From assembly GCA_958298945.1 (NCBI GenBank), contig OY282605.1, positions 20,934,811 through 20,998,810 of the forward strand: a stretch of DNA of 64,000 nt, in the 5' to 3' direction. Below the pieces are notes generated by a model. That model was not told the DNA's origin. It was given only the letters and a program-made list of their open reading frames with translations, and made no database searches. Each line of letters opens with the position of its first letter. The first letter of the stretch is position 1. The position numbers and the translations under genes were made by a program. The DNA comes from Atherix ibis. Taxonomy: Eukaryota > Arthropoda > Insecta > Diptera > Athericidae. Below, piece by piece: positions 25,551 to 37,723 of this stretch.

Positions 25551-25735
25551 AGATCGCTCTCTGCTCTAATAGAGATACTGCACAAACCTCTGCGCTCGTT
25601 TACCGAGGCCATACACTATCAATCTCAATCGTCATTATCCCGATCACTCGGATTCGTTCGTACGGACGATTTTTGGCGTTGGTTCAACGAAACGTCATCG
25701 GATCATGGCGTCTTCTGGCAGTAGTACTACCCGAG
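25551..25735 (+). CDS. Putative start-codon exon, gene unidentified
   Basis: An exon-like block of 185 bases. It is preceded by a pyrimidine-rich acceptor (TTGCTTTTTTTCAG) and ends CCGAG before a GTAAC donor. It is less AT-rich than its surroundings. An ATG at 25705 (ATCATGG context) would begin MASSGSSTTR and leave one base of the next codon at the donor. A second frame through most of the block (57 codons from the acceptor, with FVRTDDFWRWFNE) is also open and stops shortly before the donor, so which frame is used is uncertain. The block may be mainly 5' untranslated. Joining to the next candidate exon at 37694 would give a short frame ending after about 26 residues, so I do not assert that join. 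Confidence 0.45.
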
Positions 25736-27189
25736 GTAACAAACTGCTCCTGTAAATTCCATACAAGGCCTTGCTGATTTGTGCGCCACCTCTTTGGTAA
25801 CGACCAAATCATCAATGCCATCAATAATGCTACCATTTTTATTATGGACTTTGAAATAAATTTTTTTATAAATACGAAGATATTACCAATAAAAATTCAC
25901 AATCAAAATTGAACTGAAATCATTCCCTCAAAATTTTCAATTGTAAAAAAGGACTACCTAAATTTAATTTGCAAAGAAACAAAAAAAATCCACATTTTAT
26001 AAGTTTTATCGAAAAACTATTTTAAATAAATATCCAATAAATTCCATTCCCAAGAAATTTATACAATTTTTGTGCTGTTATATTATAGCAAATAAACGGT
26101 AAATAAATAACTAATTCTAGCGGATTACAACCCACTCCACCTTCGCAGATTATTATAAAAAAATCTGATGAATAATAGAGAATTTGTTGAATTTCCTAAT
26201 ATAGATCGACTAACAATGATTTTTTTTTTCCTCAAATAAACCTTAAGTAATATTACTCATTTATGTGTTGTTGTTTTTTTTTTAAATCCATTATTGGTAT
26301 GTGTATCTGTACAATAATTTTGATAGGTAAACTATTATAAGAAATTGTCGTGAAAAATATGAAAAACAAAACAATATAGTCACTTCAGACGAAAACCACA
26401 CAACAATTGTTATTTCTAACCACTTCCTTTTAGTGAAATATTGTCAAAACCCATAAAATTTTAATAAAAAATAAAGCTCCACTCCCTCCTCCCCCCAAAA
26501 ATAATAATAATAATTAAAATCCCCACACTATTGTCAAAGCAATAATCTTATTTAAAAGTTAACTTTTTAATTTATGGCCTTTATGTGAAATTTGAAGCAT
26601 TCACAAAACCTGAAATAATAATAACTATCCACACAAAGTAGATCTATAAAAATTTATGGTATCTTGATCAGTTTTCCTATGTCTGCTTATACTACAAATG
26701 CTGATTATTTTGAAAGCGTTTTTAATGTTAAAATTAAATGAAATTAACCAACAACAAAAAAATACAAATTGAAAAAAAAATCTTTTAATAACCATCCACC
26801 CACGTTACTATTATGTGTATGCTAATTTGTACCATAAAAATTTTCTCTTTTCCATTTAGCACATTGCCAACCCCACATATACTGTGTTTTTGTTATTTTT
26901 GATTTTATTCGATTCTCCATTAATTTTTATTCCGCTAATTATATAGTACAAAAATATAACAAAACTATAGTTCTAATTAAGTATTCTACATTTAAATATG
27001 CCATTTTTTTACTATGAACATTACAAATATAAGTTTAAATAAATAAGCATTTTTCTTTTTGTAGAAATGGTAATTTTGGGACTATTTTCTAGAGAAAATT
27101 ATGGTCATCATATTCCGCGAAAGAAAAATTTCCGTATATAAAGTTTCTAAAAAAAAAACAGAAATTACTATAAAAATATAATTATATCT
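25736..27189. other. Non-coding stretch, probable intron or intergenic DNA
   Basis: AT-rich sequence without transposon or exon signatures. It follows the candidate splice donor at 25735. Confidence 0.4.
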
Positions 27190-27335
27190 GCGAAAAGTAA
27201 CTGTCTGGTGTATATTTTGGTCGAAAGGTGTGAGTGCCCCTTAAATGTCTTGAGTATGAAGAAGAAGATACCGTTACTATTAAATTCTGAGCGCTATAAC
27301 TGTCAGATTACCGATTTTTTTTTAGCGTCACTTTA
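27190..27335 (+). pseudogene. DD41D-type transposase scrap
   Basis: AGTAACTGTCTGGTGTATATTTTGG reads as VTVWCIFW, the strand after the VNKQN motif in DD41D transposases, followed with indels by NSERYNC, matching VNGERY. Only about 40 codons survive. It is cut by the array of mariner ends that follows. Confidence 0.55.
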
Positions 27336-27370
27336 AAGAGTTTAATTGGAACTATATGTGGTTTTAACAA

Positions 27371-28330
27371 TATAGCGCCACAAACCACACCAACTATATG
27401 TGCCATAAGTGAGAGACATTAGCAACCAACATAACACCACAAAAAATCGAAAATCGAATATACGTAACCCGCGGAAATTCAAAATTCGCAATAATTTTTC
27501 AATAGACCTCGTACGTAACGCGCGGAAATTCCAAATGCGTGATACTTTTTGAACAGACCTCGTATAGCGCCACAAGCCATATAATACGGCATATTTTTAC
27601 TTTATTGCGCGAAATATTCCAAGGACGTGTCATTTTGAAATTTGGTTTTTGGTCAAAATTGAGCAAAAATCGAAGACAAACCAAAACACGTGCAAGCAAA
27701 GCAGCTGTCAAAAATTAACGGAACATTCAAAATGGCCGAACTTGTCGGGATAAGTGAGAGACATGAGTAACCAACATAACGCCACAAAAAAGCGAAAATC
27801 GAATATACGTAACCCGCGGAAATTCTAATTCGCGATAATTTTTCAATAGACCTCGTACGTAACGCCCGGAAATTCCAAATTCGCGAGACTTTTTGAACAG
27901 ACCTCGTATAGCGCCACAAACTATACAATACGACATATTTTTGCTTTATTGCGCGAAATATTCCCAGGACATGTCATTTTGAAATTTGGTTTTTGGTCAA
28001 AATTGAGCAAAAATAGAAGACAAACCAAAACACGTGCAAGCAAAGCAGCTGTCAAAAATTAACTGAAAATTCAAAATGGCCGAACTTGTCGGGATAAGTG
28101 AGAGACATGAGTTACCAACATAATGCCACAAAAAATCGAAAAACGAATATACGTAACCCGCGGAAATTCAAAATTCGCGATAATTTTTCAATAGACCTCG
28201 TACGTAACGCGCGGAAATTCAAAATTCGCGATACTTTTTGAACAGACCTCGTATAGCGCCACAAGCCATACAATACGACATATTTTTACTTTATAGCGGA
28301 AAAGTTCCCAGGACGTGTCATTTTGAAATT
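27371..28330 (-). repeat. Tandem array of mariner ends with 344-bp period
   Basis: The word TATAGCGCCACAA occurs at 27371, 27563, 27907 and 28252, so two full units of 344-345 bp follow a partial one of 192 bp. Each full unit contains the start of the mariner gene region (AAAATGGCCGAACTTGTCGG), then two successive mariner ends: one with AATTTTTCAATAGACCTCGTA and the next with TACTTTTTGAACAGACCTCGTA. The short frames on the minus strand here are translations of these ends, not genes. A DD41D-associated segment begins in each unit after the ends. Confidence 0.85.
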
Positions 28331-28700
28331 TGGTGATGTCAATTTTGACCTTTAAGATCCTGAAATTAGACGGCATAAAATAACGTAAAATATCATATTT
28401 ACGCAAACAATAAATAAATTTAAACGCTTTTAAAATCCAATATCCGTCAAGAAATGGCCGAATTATAGTACGAAATATGCAAAAAAAAAACCATCAAAAA
28501 TTACTTCAAAAGGATCGAGTTCTGCCATAAGTTTCATGCCAGTTGTTTAAATAAATAAATATTTTACAAAAAAAATGGCTTACTTATTCTAAGTAAATAG
28601 AATAAAATAAAAATTTCATCAAAATCTAAATTTTAAATATGATTTATTTGACTTTACTTTCCGTAGCGTAAATTCAAAAACCATTTATAATTTTTATCTA
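28331..28700 (+). repeat. DD41D-associated dispersed segment, copy
   Basis: Continues from the last tandem unit: TTTGAAATTTGGTGATGTCAA, then GGATCGAGTTCTGCCATAAG, then TTTGACTTTACTTTCCGTAG, in the same order as the segments at 21.2, 51.2 and 61.2 kb. Confidence 0.6.
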
Positions 28701-30380
28701 TGATAAAATAAAAAATCCTTTTCCACTTTGAGAAAAAACGAGATTTTGTTCTTTGATTATTTAATCTTTAAAACTATGATTTCTTATGTAATGGAAAAAT
28801 TCCCCACTAAATCTTAAAATTTAATTATCGTAGAACTGACATTTTTCTTTATCAACGATAGAATTTGTTCATGGAAAACATTTGAAAAAAGAACAAAAAA
28901 AAGTTCTAATGATATTTTCCACCTAGAGAATCGTTTGCCATTTATATTAAAGGTAATTTTTGCAAATTGTATATAAATTAGCAGAAAACAAATGTGATAT
29001 TTGGTCGTACGGTTGCTCCGTAGCCATACTATCGTTATCAGTATTTAATTTGTTATTCTCTGATAATATCTAGAAAATGTAAAAAGAAGCCATCAATTTT
29101 CAATCCTTTAGTTTAAATGTTTTTACTGAATCGCAAGAGGGGAGCATTTAAAGGGAGTACGAGGAGGTGACATTTTGTAATAGAATTGTTACGATAAAAT
29201 GGCCTCTTTAGAAAACAGTAATTCTTTCCAATTCACACCATCCATTCTGACCCCTTTTTTTTGGTGTAAACACATTAACGAGTACGACTGTATCCGGAAT
29301 CTATAGCGGACAATGTAGAGCACAGGTAGAAATAATTAAAACAAAAACTCGATAATTGTTTGTATTTAAATGGTTGCTAAATAATGATCTGATATATTAG
29401 CAATTTTTCAATTATGTCCGCATAAGAAAAATGGACAAAGTTAAATACTGATTGAGGGTATTTTATTAAGGGTACAAATTAACAGTGACTTTTTGTTTTA
29501 TCGTTAGCTCTAGTAGTAAATCTTTAGATATTTTTATTAATTTTAATGATATTTTCAGCGACATAAAACTTGTAACAAGCAGTTTTTTTTACCGAAAATA
29601 CAAGGCTATCCATTTTGTAGTTTGCAAAGTACAGAATATTTTTGTTTAATTCTTTGAGGAAATGAGAAGTTGTAAAATAAAAATGCTTCGATCACGGGCT
29701 CGAACGCTCGAGCAATTTTCGAGCAGTAATTACACATGGGCTCGATCAATGTTCGTTCAGTCAGTATTTGTTCGACCTACGATTTTTTTTTCATCCATTT
29801 GACATTTGATATAAGAAACATAAAAGAAAATAATAAATACATTAAAAAATGACAAATAGGATAGTTGCAGCGATGTGCTGATGTTAGACGATCACGAAAC
29901 CGATGGTTGGGGAAAGCGCTCTAAGGATGTTGTATACGGAAAGTTATTGTCATAACATCGCGGCAGTGATCACTGCGAGTAAAAATAAATACTGTCAGCA
30001 ATTTTCACCGTCTTGGCAATGGTAATTTTGATGACAGTTTGAAACTGGCCACCAAAGAAGATACGCCAATGTCTAAAATGGGCAATTCAACGTCACTGAC
30101 ATTGTTGAACGACATTTTTTCTTGTACAAACAACATAAAACAAATCATTTTTAATAGACAAACCTTTTTCACTCAAATCATACTGCGAAATGTCAAAATT
30201 GCAATAATATTCGTGCTCGAACACGCTGCTCGAATGAAAGTTATCATTACAGTTGCCTGTTCGAGCTTTTTGCCTTAAATGATGGAGCGGCTACAATTAG
30301 AGGCGATTTCACCATTATTAAAGCAAATCTTTATATTTTGTACGTCTCGAACATTCTCGATCATATATTACAACGCTCAA
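28701..30380. other. Non-coding stretch with CTCGAG-rich patches
   Basis: No gene recognised. Patches at 29690-29770 and 30220-30265 repeat words such as GGCTCGAACGCTCGAGC and GTGCTCGAACACGCTGCTCG. The 79-codon plus-strand frame at 30039-30278 lies between them and is not recognised. They could be a decayed element, but I could not define ends. Confidence 0.35.
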
Positions 30381-30489
30381 GCTGAAAAAATGGACGACTT
30401 TCCCTAAAATTCTGTAGTTGACAGTTGTTAATAATATATGTCATTTCAGGTAACGTGTATGTAGAATAAAATTACGGAGAATTTTATTA

Positions 30490-30715
30490 TCAAACAAATT
30501 CGTAAAATTGTAAAACTCTTCTGCAAAAAAAAGGCGATTCGGAAAATTACCTCAAAAAGTGCGAGTGCTGTAGGAAGTCTTGTGGCGGCCATTTAAATGA
30601 TGTCATATTTCGTGCATTATGACAAGGTCCAAGCAATAAAATAAATTTAAAATTTCAACGAAAGCTTTAGTTAACTTTACTTTCTGAAGCACAAATTGGG
30701 TAACCCTTTATAAAA
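30490..30715 (+). repeat. DD41D-associated dispersed segment, copy
   Basis: Contains GTGCGAGTGCTGTAGGAAGTC, then a 'ATAAAATAAATTTAAAATTTC' stretch, then TTAACTTTACTTTCTGAAGC, in the order seen in the other copies of this segment. Confidence 0.5.
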
Positions 30716-30993
30716 ACATGAAAACATGTTAGAGAGAATACACATACGTTCGAGTCCGTATGTCCATATTGGTTTTATTGTTATTTTGATTTGTTGTCTT
30801 CGAGTCGTAGTAGTCCTTCAAGTATACTTTTTTTTGTTATCGTGGGAGGATTTCAGATTAACTGCTTGCCGATTAAAAAGTCTCAAATAACGCTCATTCT
30901 TTGTTTGTGAAATATTAGTGCCATTTAGGGTTATATCAAAAGTCTATTCTCGGAAATGTGAAATGAGCACATTTTTGTCTTCACTCTTACTCT

Positions 30994-31330
30994 TCATCTT
31001 TCGAACAAATCTTCTAAGGCTTGATGGGATTTATATAAAATAATGCTTGATGTGTAAAAAAATTTATGCTGGGAAGGAATAGTTATAACATCGGCATATG
31101 TTACCATAATATTATAATTGTGATAAGGATAAATAGCAGAATATGCTCTATTTTCAGCTACCAGATCATATCGGTCTAATAGATAGGATTTTAGGATATA
31201 GGCCCATCCAGAAAATAGGATTCGCTGCAGCTTCCTAAGTAATCCTGGGTTCCAGCGTATTTTTTTTTTTATGGCATAAAGAAGTTTTGAAGAGCCGAGA
31301 AGTAGTGAAAGACGAACCTCATCCAGGAAA
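30994..31330 (-). pseudogene. Non-LTR reverse transcriptase fragment, internally deleted
   Basis: The minus-strand frame reads WNPGLLRKLQRILFSGWAY, then ILKSYLLDRYD, then MVTYADVITIPSQHK and ILYKSHQALEDLFE. These correspond in order to the WH-GLL-KL, the ILKSYL strand and the YADD active site of LINE reverse transcriptases, with the second Asp of YADD replaced by Val. Spacing is too short for an intact domain, so the middle, including the PQGS motif, is deleted. Confidence 0.65.
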
Positions 31331-31379
31331 GTGGCCATTTTTGTGATGTTCAAATAACTAAATGGCGTTTTGTTTAGAG

Positions 31380-32880
31380 GTTTGTTTTTTGAATTGGCAA
31401 CACTTTTTTATAGCAACAGCCTATTTGACAGGTAACAGCTGATTTGCATTCAGTTTGGTTTGCCATTTGACCATGAGTAGACAAACACCATAAAAGCGCT
31501 CTCAAATTGTGCAAATTTATTTCGAATATCGTGGTTGAGCTCACTAACCTTACCATGCGTTACGTCTATTTTACGGTCGACTAAGCATGGACCGTTTTTG
31601 CACCACGTATACTCTAATTGATAAATACGCATCTTCAGGACCCAAATTAATCGATTCGCCCGTGTCCATCCACTTTATGGAAGGCTCAGTGTCCATCCAC
31701 TTTATGGAAGATTTTACGGAAATATCTTGGTTTGGGAGCTTACAAGATGCAGTTCGTGCAACAATTAAAACCGCCTGACCATCGTTCGGTGAATGGACCA
31801 AAAACAAGATTGCTGTTGATCCTCATTTTCACCACAAAATTTTCTTGAGCGATGAAACCAATTTTGGTTGAATGGCTACATAAAAAGGCAAAATTACCGC
31901 ATTTAGAGTAAAGAAAATCAACAAGTTATTATTTGCAACGCCATTACATTCACAAAGAGTTACTGTTTGGTGTGCTTTATGGGCTGGTGGAATCATTGGT
32001 CCATATTTCTTCAAAAATGATGCCCACCAGAAGAGCGCCATAGATAAATGATTATTGAGTATTTCATTCCTCAATAGAATGCAATTAATATGAAAGAGCT
32101 ATGGTTCCAACAATACGGTACAACATGCCACACAGCTCGTGCCTCAATCAATTTATTGAATAAAACACACGATGAGCGTATAAATTTTTTGTAAATTGGT
32201 CTCCAAGATCGTTCGATTTAACAACTTCGGATTTTTTTTCTGTGGGGGTTTGTAAAATCGGTGGTCTATGCCAATAAACCAGAGAAGAAAGAAGATTTGA
32301 AAAATCGGTGGTCTATGCCAATAAACCAGAGAAGAAGGAAGACTTGACTTTTTCGTACCATATAATGCCAATAACAACATTCGCCGGGCTATTGCCAATA
32401 TACGAAAAAGTTACCAGAAATCAAGATTTTTATTTTATTTTTCAAGATCGTTCGATTTAACAACTTCGGATTATTTTCTGTGGGGGTTTGTAAAAACGCT
32501 AGACTATGCCGATAAACCAACGAAGAAAGGCGACTTGAAAACGATCATTTGCCGCGTTATTGCCAATATACGAAAAAGTTACCAGAAATCAAAATTTTTA
32601 TGTGTTTTATTTCATTTTCCAAAATCGTTCGATTTAACAACTTCAGATTATTTTCTATGGGGATATGTAAAATCGCTGTCTATGCCGATAAACCAACGAA
32701 GAAAGGCGACTTGAAAGGCAATATTTGCCGTGTTATTGCCAATATACGTACACAGCTGCTCGTAAAAGTTACCAGAAATCAAGATTTGTATGTGTTTTAT
32801 TTAATTTTAAAGTCCGATACCTCTATAAAAAAAAATACCCTATATCTGTCATAACGAAAAAGAATACCAATTAAAGTTTC
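31380..32880 (+). pseudogene. DD41D-type transposase, decayed, with tandemly repeated 3' part
   Basis: In several frames on the plus strand one can follow the transposase in order: YFEYRGSV-like N-terminus near 31520, LGLGAYKMQFVQQLKPPDHR near 31731-31790, a first catalytic Asp region near 31845, ELWFQQYGTTCHTARAS near 32097 (second Asp replaced by Tyr), then DLTTSDFFLWGFVKSVVYANK-like sequence. From about 32200 the last part is repeated three times, each starting ATCGTTCGATTTAACAACTTC (32209, 32447, 32624). The first repeat carries a further inner duplication of about 45 bases (near 32256 and 32300). It is a dead copy. Confidence 0.75.
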
Positions 32881-34936
32881 TAGATTCAACATTTTCTTTC
32901 CCAACTCCACTTTTTAATTGTCCAACAAAAAAAACCTACTATACTCCATAAGATTTAACCACTTCTAATTGATCCCTCCAACGTACGTTCGATCAGTTTC
33001 AATAGGTAAACTGGCAATTTCAACTGCATTATCTCAGAGACCTTATATACAATAAAACAAACAAACAAAACCGCTGAAATGTCTTCCATTTCACTTTGAG
33101 GCTTTCACCAATAAATTAAACGTGCGCTTTTATCGAAACTGCCACTCTTCCTCAATTTTCTTTGGGATTTTCTTCCGTCAGTATTTATATGTACGAGTGC
33201 AATTTGTTTATTTTTTTTTTTTTTTTTTTGCAAAAGAATATGATTGTGTATAATCGGCAGAAGAAAAATAAACGAAAACAAAAGAAAAAAGCCGATAGTG
33301 CATAAGAAAAATTCAACAGAGAAAATTTAAATCGCCTAAGAACCAAACGATGCCACGCACAATACAATTTGGAACCCTCTCTTCCCTTTATTATAACCAC
33401 ATCCATTTAATAGCCAACACTTCAAGTACAAAATTTCTGCATTTAACAATCTAAATTGGAACAAAGATAGAGTACAGAGGAACAGGTAGACTGCTCTGTC
33501 TGAATATCGTTGTCCGTAAAGATTAGAAGGAAAAACTTTGGAGTCAATACGAGTATGAGTGTCAATAACTACTAATGTAATCCACCTATCCATGTATGTG
33601 TGTTTGCATTTCGACTTGGATGGCACCGGTAAGGTGAACACTTATCGTATTGTCGCATATCGTAAATACGGAAACCTGACATGAGCCCCATGTGTGGATC
33701 AGAAACCATAAACACAATAGTCTGCTTGCATTCGGGAAAGCCGTCTCTTTAAGTCATCTTAAATCAAACGTTTCTACTTGTTCGAAACTCAAAAGAAAAG
33801 CACTCGAAGTTCTATTTTACCTGGTAAAAACACCGGCAGACAACGACGTAGCCATCTATCTAATCGCGCGACTTCCGTAATTTAACCGTGGCTCACGACT
33901 TTTATGTATCCGCCTGAGTGGCCATCAGTGCCTTGTTATATTTTCCTACATAATCTTTGGCAATCTTTCTATACTCGAACTCACATTGCATATTGCCGCT
34001 ATGCTTTTTGGTTGGGAAAGGGGAAGGGGGCGGACCAGGAAGGCTGCGGTGTAAACGTTTGTGCTGAGTAAACATCATAAGTAGTACTCAAGGTGGAGTA
34101 CAAAGCTCTGTTTGGATACGGCGAATAGTTTGATTTTATCGACAGGTATTTATAAAAAGCCAACCGTGTGTAGCCTTACTGTTTGGTGGTATAGTTTCGA
34201 GTATAGAGAAAATTTTCTCTCCCCATTTGAGTAGGTCTCTACCGAAAGAAAAAGATATTCGTATAAGTGGCTCTGCAGACTTGTATGTATGACACTCTTA
34301 GGTTCATACAATATGTTTCGCAGGTAAATCAAGTTGCTATGAATATGGGGACCCTCCTCCACCTGATGGCCAACATTTCCCAATCTGCAACTTTTCTCCA
34401 TTTCTTCATGATTTCTCAGATGGCCACCAAAAGGGCCCAGAGTACAACAGAAGTTGTTGGTGCGGTGGACACAACTCTCAATTTAGTTGTTTATTTTCTA
34501 CTTACTGTCAAGTCTTATTTCTTCTTTTCGACCTAAACTTTTTGTCCGTTCAAATTTCTAGTCCAATTTTCTTTACCCAAGTTGATGGTAATTCTTCCGT
34601 CTTTATTCAAACGGAAGGTACACCTCTACAAGTACGAAAGAAGAAAATCCATAACACAACAACTAACTGTCAGAACTATTTGCGACCGATTTGGAGAAAA
34701 ACTCTGACTTCTTTGTTAGGTACTCGTAGTACCTTCATGAATACTGCTACATTTCGACTTAACTTCTTCCATTATTCTTTCTTCCATTTCTCTCTGTGAA
34801 CCCGAACACCCCCATCATTGTACTGTATTCTATGTTTATTAAACTTCCATTTAGTATGGCTCTGCCCTATCCACCAAATACCTTTCATTGCTGATGATGA
34901 CCTGTATTTTTCGGTGCACGGTTTTCAGCGTTTTGG
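32881..34936. other. Less AT-rich stretch without recognised genes
   Basis: The interval 33300-34900 is more balanced in base composition than most of the window. It holds several frames of 60-100 codons on both strands (for example 33641-33336 minus and 34267-34536 plus), none with motifs I recognise. Such composition without coding signs may mark conserved regulatory or untranslated sequence of the flanking genes. Confidence 0.35.
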
Positions 34937-35139
34937 CTACAAAAAATACGAATCATCTTCGGTGGTTGTGTGGGATACGCTGTAAAGGCGACCCGATTTC
35001 TGTGGTGCTCGTCGTGATGTCAAGGTTTCTGGGTCAGTCATGAAGACGGATTTAAAAATGTAACGCTGGTCTTTATTCATAATAAAATTGAGAAGATTTG
35101 TCTGACGAGGAACTGCTTTTTCTTCTCTATTCAAAGATA
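34937..35139 (-). CDS. Candidate terminal exon, gene unidentified
   Basis: A 203-base minus-strand open block that starts after an acceptor (TTATCTGCATTTAG) and ends at a TAG. The deduced peptide begins SLNREEKAVPRQTN and ends GRLYSVSHTTTEDDSYFL. Its mixed composition is unlike the Lys/Ile/Phe-rich chance frames around it. An AATAAA lies about 95 bases beyond the stop (TTTATT on the plus strand near 34836), suitable for polyadenylation. It would need a preceding exon ending with one base of a codon. It might belong to the minus-strand gene at 44.7-48.2 kb, but that gene's last visible exon ends in phase 0, so further exons would be required. Confidence 0.35.
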
Positions 35140-35499
35140 CTAAATGCAGATAAATGAAAAATCTTTTCTGCATTGAAATTAGCCGATTTTCTACACTTTG
35201 AATGGATTGGTTGGCCCTAAATATTTGTGAATTCTTATCTTTTATTTAAGATTTTCTGTTCTGTTCAAACTATATTGCTTCATAAAACTATCAAAAGAAA
35301 TTCCTTTTGGAATTTTCAATTTATTTATTTAGTAATTTTTTCCTTCTTTTTTTCGTTAGGTTTCTTATAAGATCTTTTAAGTCTTTTGTATGAGTTGAAT
35401 TTGGTTTAGATTATTTTGAGGTAGAGTTCTGTCTTCAATTTGTTTTTATTTATGTTTTTTTTTGGATAAATTTTAGTAATATAGGATAGATAAAGTTAA

Positions 35500-36260
35500 A
35501 AAAGAATTTGTACAGTAGCTGATAAAATTAATCAGCCTTTCTTTTATTTTGTAATTTATAGTTTGGAAAGTAAAATTTAGTAAAATATATTTTTATTTCA
35601 AATTTTGTAAAAACTTTTATTTTTCTATATTATCTAAAATATGCCATTATATATAAAATATAATAATATTTAAATATTTGCTGCAGAACTTTTAACAGGA
35701 CACGATCGTTTTTAAGTTAATTTTTTAGGAGACCCTTTTCCATATTTTGAGATGAAATTCGACCATTACCTGAAGGATATTGATTATTAAATCTGGTTAC
35801 ATATGTTAATATAACTTTTTATATAGTTTTATAATAAAATATTCAACCAGAAGCTTTTGTAGGCAAATTGATATCATCAAATCTCGAAATTACATTTTCT
35901 GAGAATACTTATTGCACAATAAAGTCTAAATTTGTCTTGTTATATAGCTTATAGCACTGTGTTGATAAAATCACATTTGATTTTCAAACGAAAAACAAAA
36001 AAAAGTCGGTTTTAACTGTCGTTAACGGTCTATCCATCTTTATTTTGGAGGCAAATAACATCTTCAGACCAAAACGCACACCAAAGAGTCAATTTTCGCA
36101 GATACAATTGATTCTCTATAGCCCCTCTTAAAGGAGCCTTTCAGAGCTCTAAATACTATAATTTTTTTTATCAACGTATCCACCGAGCGATAAATGAGCG
36201 TCAACGCCGAGGCAAATAATCTCCTCTTTAAGCGCGTGAAAAGTGGCTACAACAAAATCA
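35500..36260 (-). mobile_element. Decayed DD41D-type transposon remnant
   Basis: In the minus orientation the block 36060-36250 resembles the region from the first catalytic Asp through VNKQN to VTLWC. Bases 35860-35960 resemble the FGD-W-P region, and 35530-35760 is the associated AT-rich segment containing TTTGGAAAGTAAAATTTAG. Stops and indels are frequent, and no frame longer than about 40 codons survives. Confidence 0.5.
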
Positions 36261-36817
36261 CCATTTTTATTGAAATTTTTTAAAAAATATTAACGAATCT
36301 TTTTGTAGCTAAATAATTTTTATCATAAAATGGCAAACTTATGTTTAAATAAATTTTATATTAGTTAGCATATATTTATAAAATAACTTATAAAGAAAAT
36401 AGCAGTTCTTTCCAAACCATAAAATGGATAACTCCCTAATCATTTTGTTTTCAAAACGCATAAATTTTTATGGGAAAAATAAATCACCGTAAAAAAAATT
36501 AAAATAAATAAAGAAAATAAATACTTTTAATTAAAAAATACAATTTGCTATAATTACAACAACAACAACATTTGTTAAGAAAAATTCTGAGTTTTGTTAT
36601 TCATAAGTAGTCACATAGAATTTGAAGTGGATTTTTTTTTTTTTTTTGGCAAGATCATCTTGAAGAAGTAAACATTTTTTTTTAAAATGAAATTTTTATT
36701 TCTGATACTAGTTGTTTTTATTGCAATTTTTTGAGTTATCACAGACTTTCCAAGTAAATAAGCTAAATTCAGACTGACTTAAAATCATAGAAAATAGTGA
36801 AGTTTCATTTATACGTG

Positions 36818-37025
36818 TTGTGACAGAAAAGATATGAGACTGAAAATACTCCGGATGAACGTTAGTCCTTTCTACGCGCTATGGAAAATGGAACAAGAAA
36901 ATTTGGGGCGACGATGTATCATCAAATTTTTGGTGAAAATTGGTGAATCCGCGAGTTTCACTTACAAAAAGTTATATGCATATGAGGAACATTTCTTTTC
37001 AAGAGCAGAAGTTTATCGGTGACTG
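36818..37025 (+). mobile_element. Probable DD41D element end
   Basis: GTTGTGACAGAAAAGATATGAG followed by CTGAAAATACTCCGG and GTTAGTCC closely parallels 62861-62930, which precedes a DD41D-type transposase remnant. I therefore read it as an isolated left end of that element. The 62-codon frame here is not assigned. Confidence 0.45.
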
Positions 37026-37693
37026 GAAGGTTTTTACCATCGAAAACTGATGAAAAACTGAAATTTTTAAAACAGAACGTTAGTTTCATGTTCCCAAAGT
37101 ATTTTGTGTATTGATTGTCATAAAAACCATATTAAATTCGATAGTATCACATTAAAAAATGCTATCCTTCAATAAGACTGACTCATAACAGAAGAGTACA
37201 TCACAAAAAAAAAGGAAATACGATATTCTGTTCTAATTAAATTTAAAAAAATTTCTATTAGCAAAACAGTCCTAACCAACAGCAATCTGATACATGAAAA
37301 ACCACTTAAAAAATACGTAAACAATAGTTAATTATAAAGATTTAGGATTTTTTTTAAAAAACACATAATAATGAAACTAAAAGCATCTGTTATGAATCTA
37401 TTATTGACTAAAATTATATTGTAGTTAAAACTAAACTTAACACCTTGAAAATATTCATTCAAATAGAAATAATCTCACCTTGAAAAGTTTTTAGTTATTT
37501 TCTTAATTGTTTCTTTATTAAAACGAAAGACGAAAAAAAAACAACAAATTTTCTAATGTTTAAATGGTTTTTTTTATGGACTTTACATACTCCTACGTAG
37601 GATATTTGAGAGAAAAAAAAATACTAGCTTTAAAGAGGAACTTTTTTTAAAAATTTTACTAATTTTTCTTATTTTTTTTTGTATATATTTCAG
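37026..37693. other. Non-coding stretch upstream of candidate exon
   Basis: AT-rich DNA with no gene signs until the pyrimidine-rich acceptor at 37670-37693. Confidence 0.45.
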
Positions 37694-37723
37694 AGGAAGT
37701 AATTTCAAAAAGCAATAATAAAA

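Noticed and set aside
27342..28406. Several similar minus-strand frames (RSVQKVSRIWNF-type) suggesting a gene family
   Set aside because: They are frames read through repeated mariner terminal sequences and carry no start or domain of their own.
33336..33641. 101-codon minus-strand frame
   Set aside because: No recognisable motif, no good splice or start context, and overlapping frames on the same strand look equally plausible.
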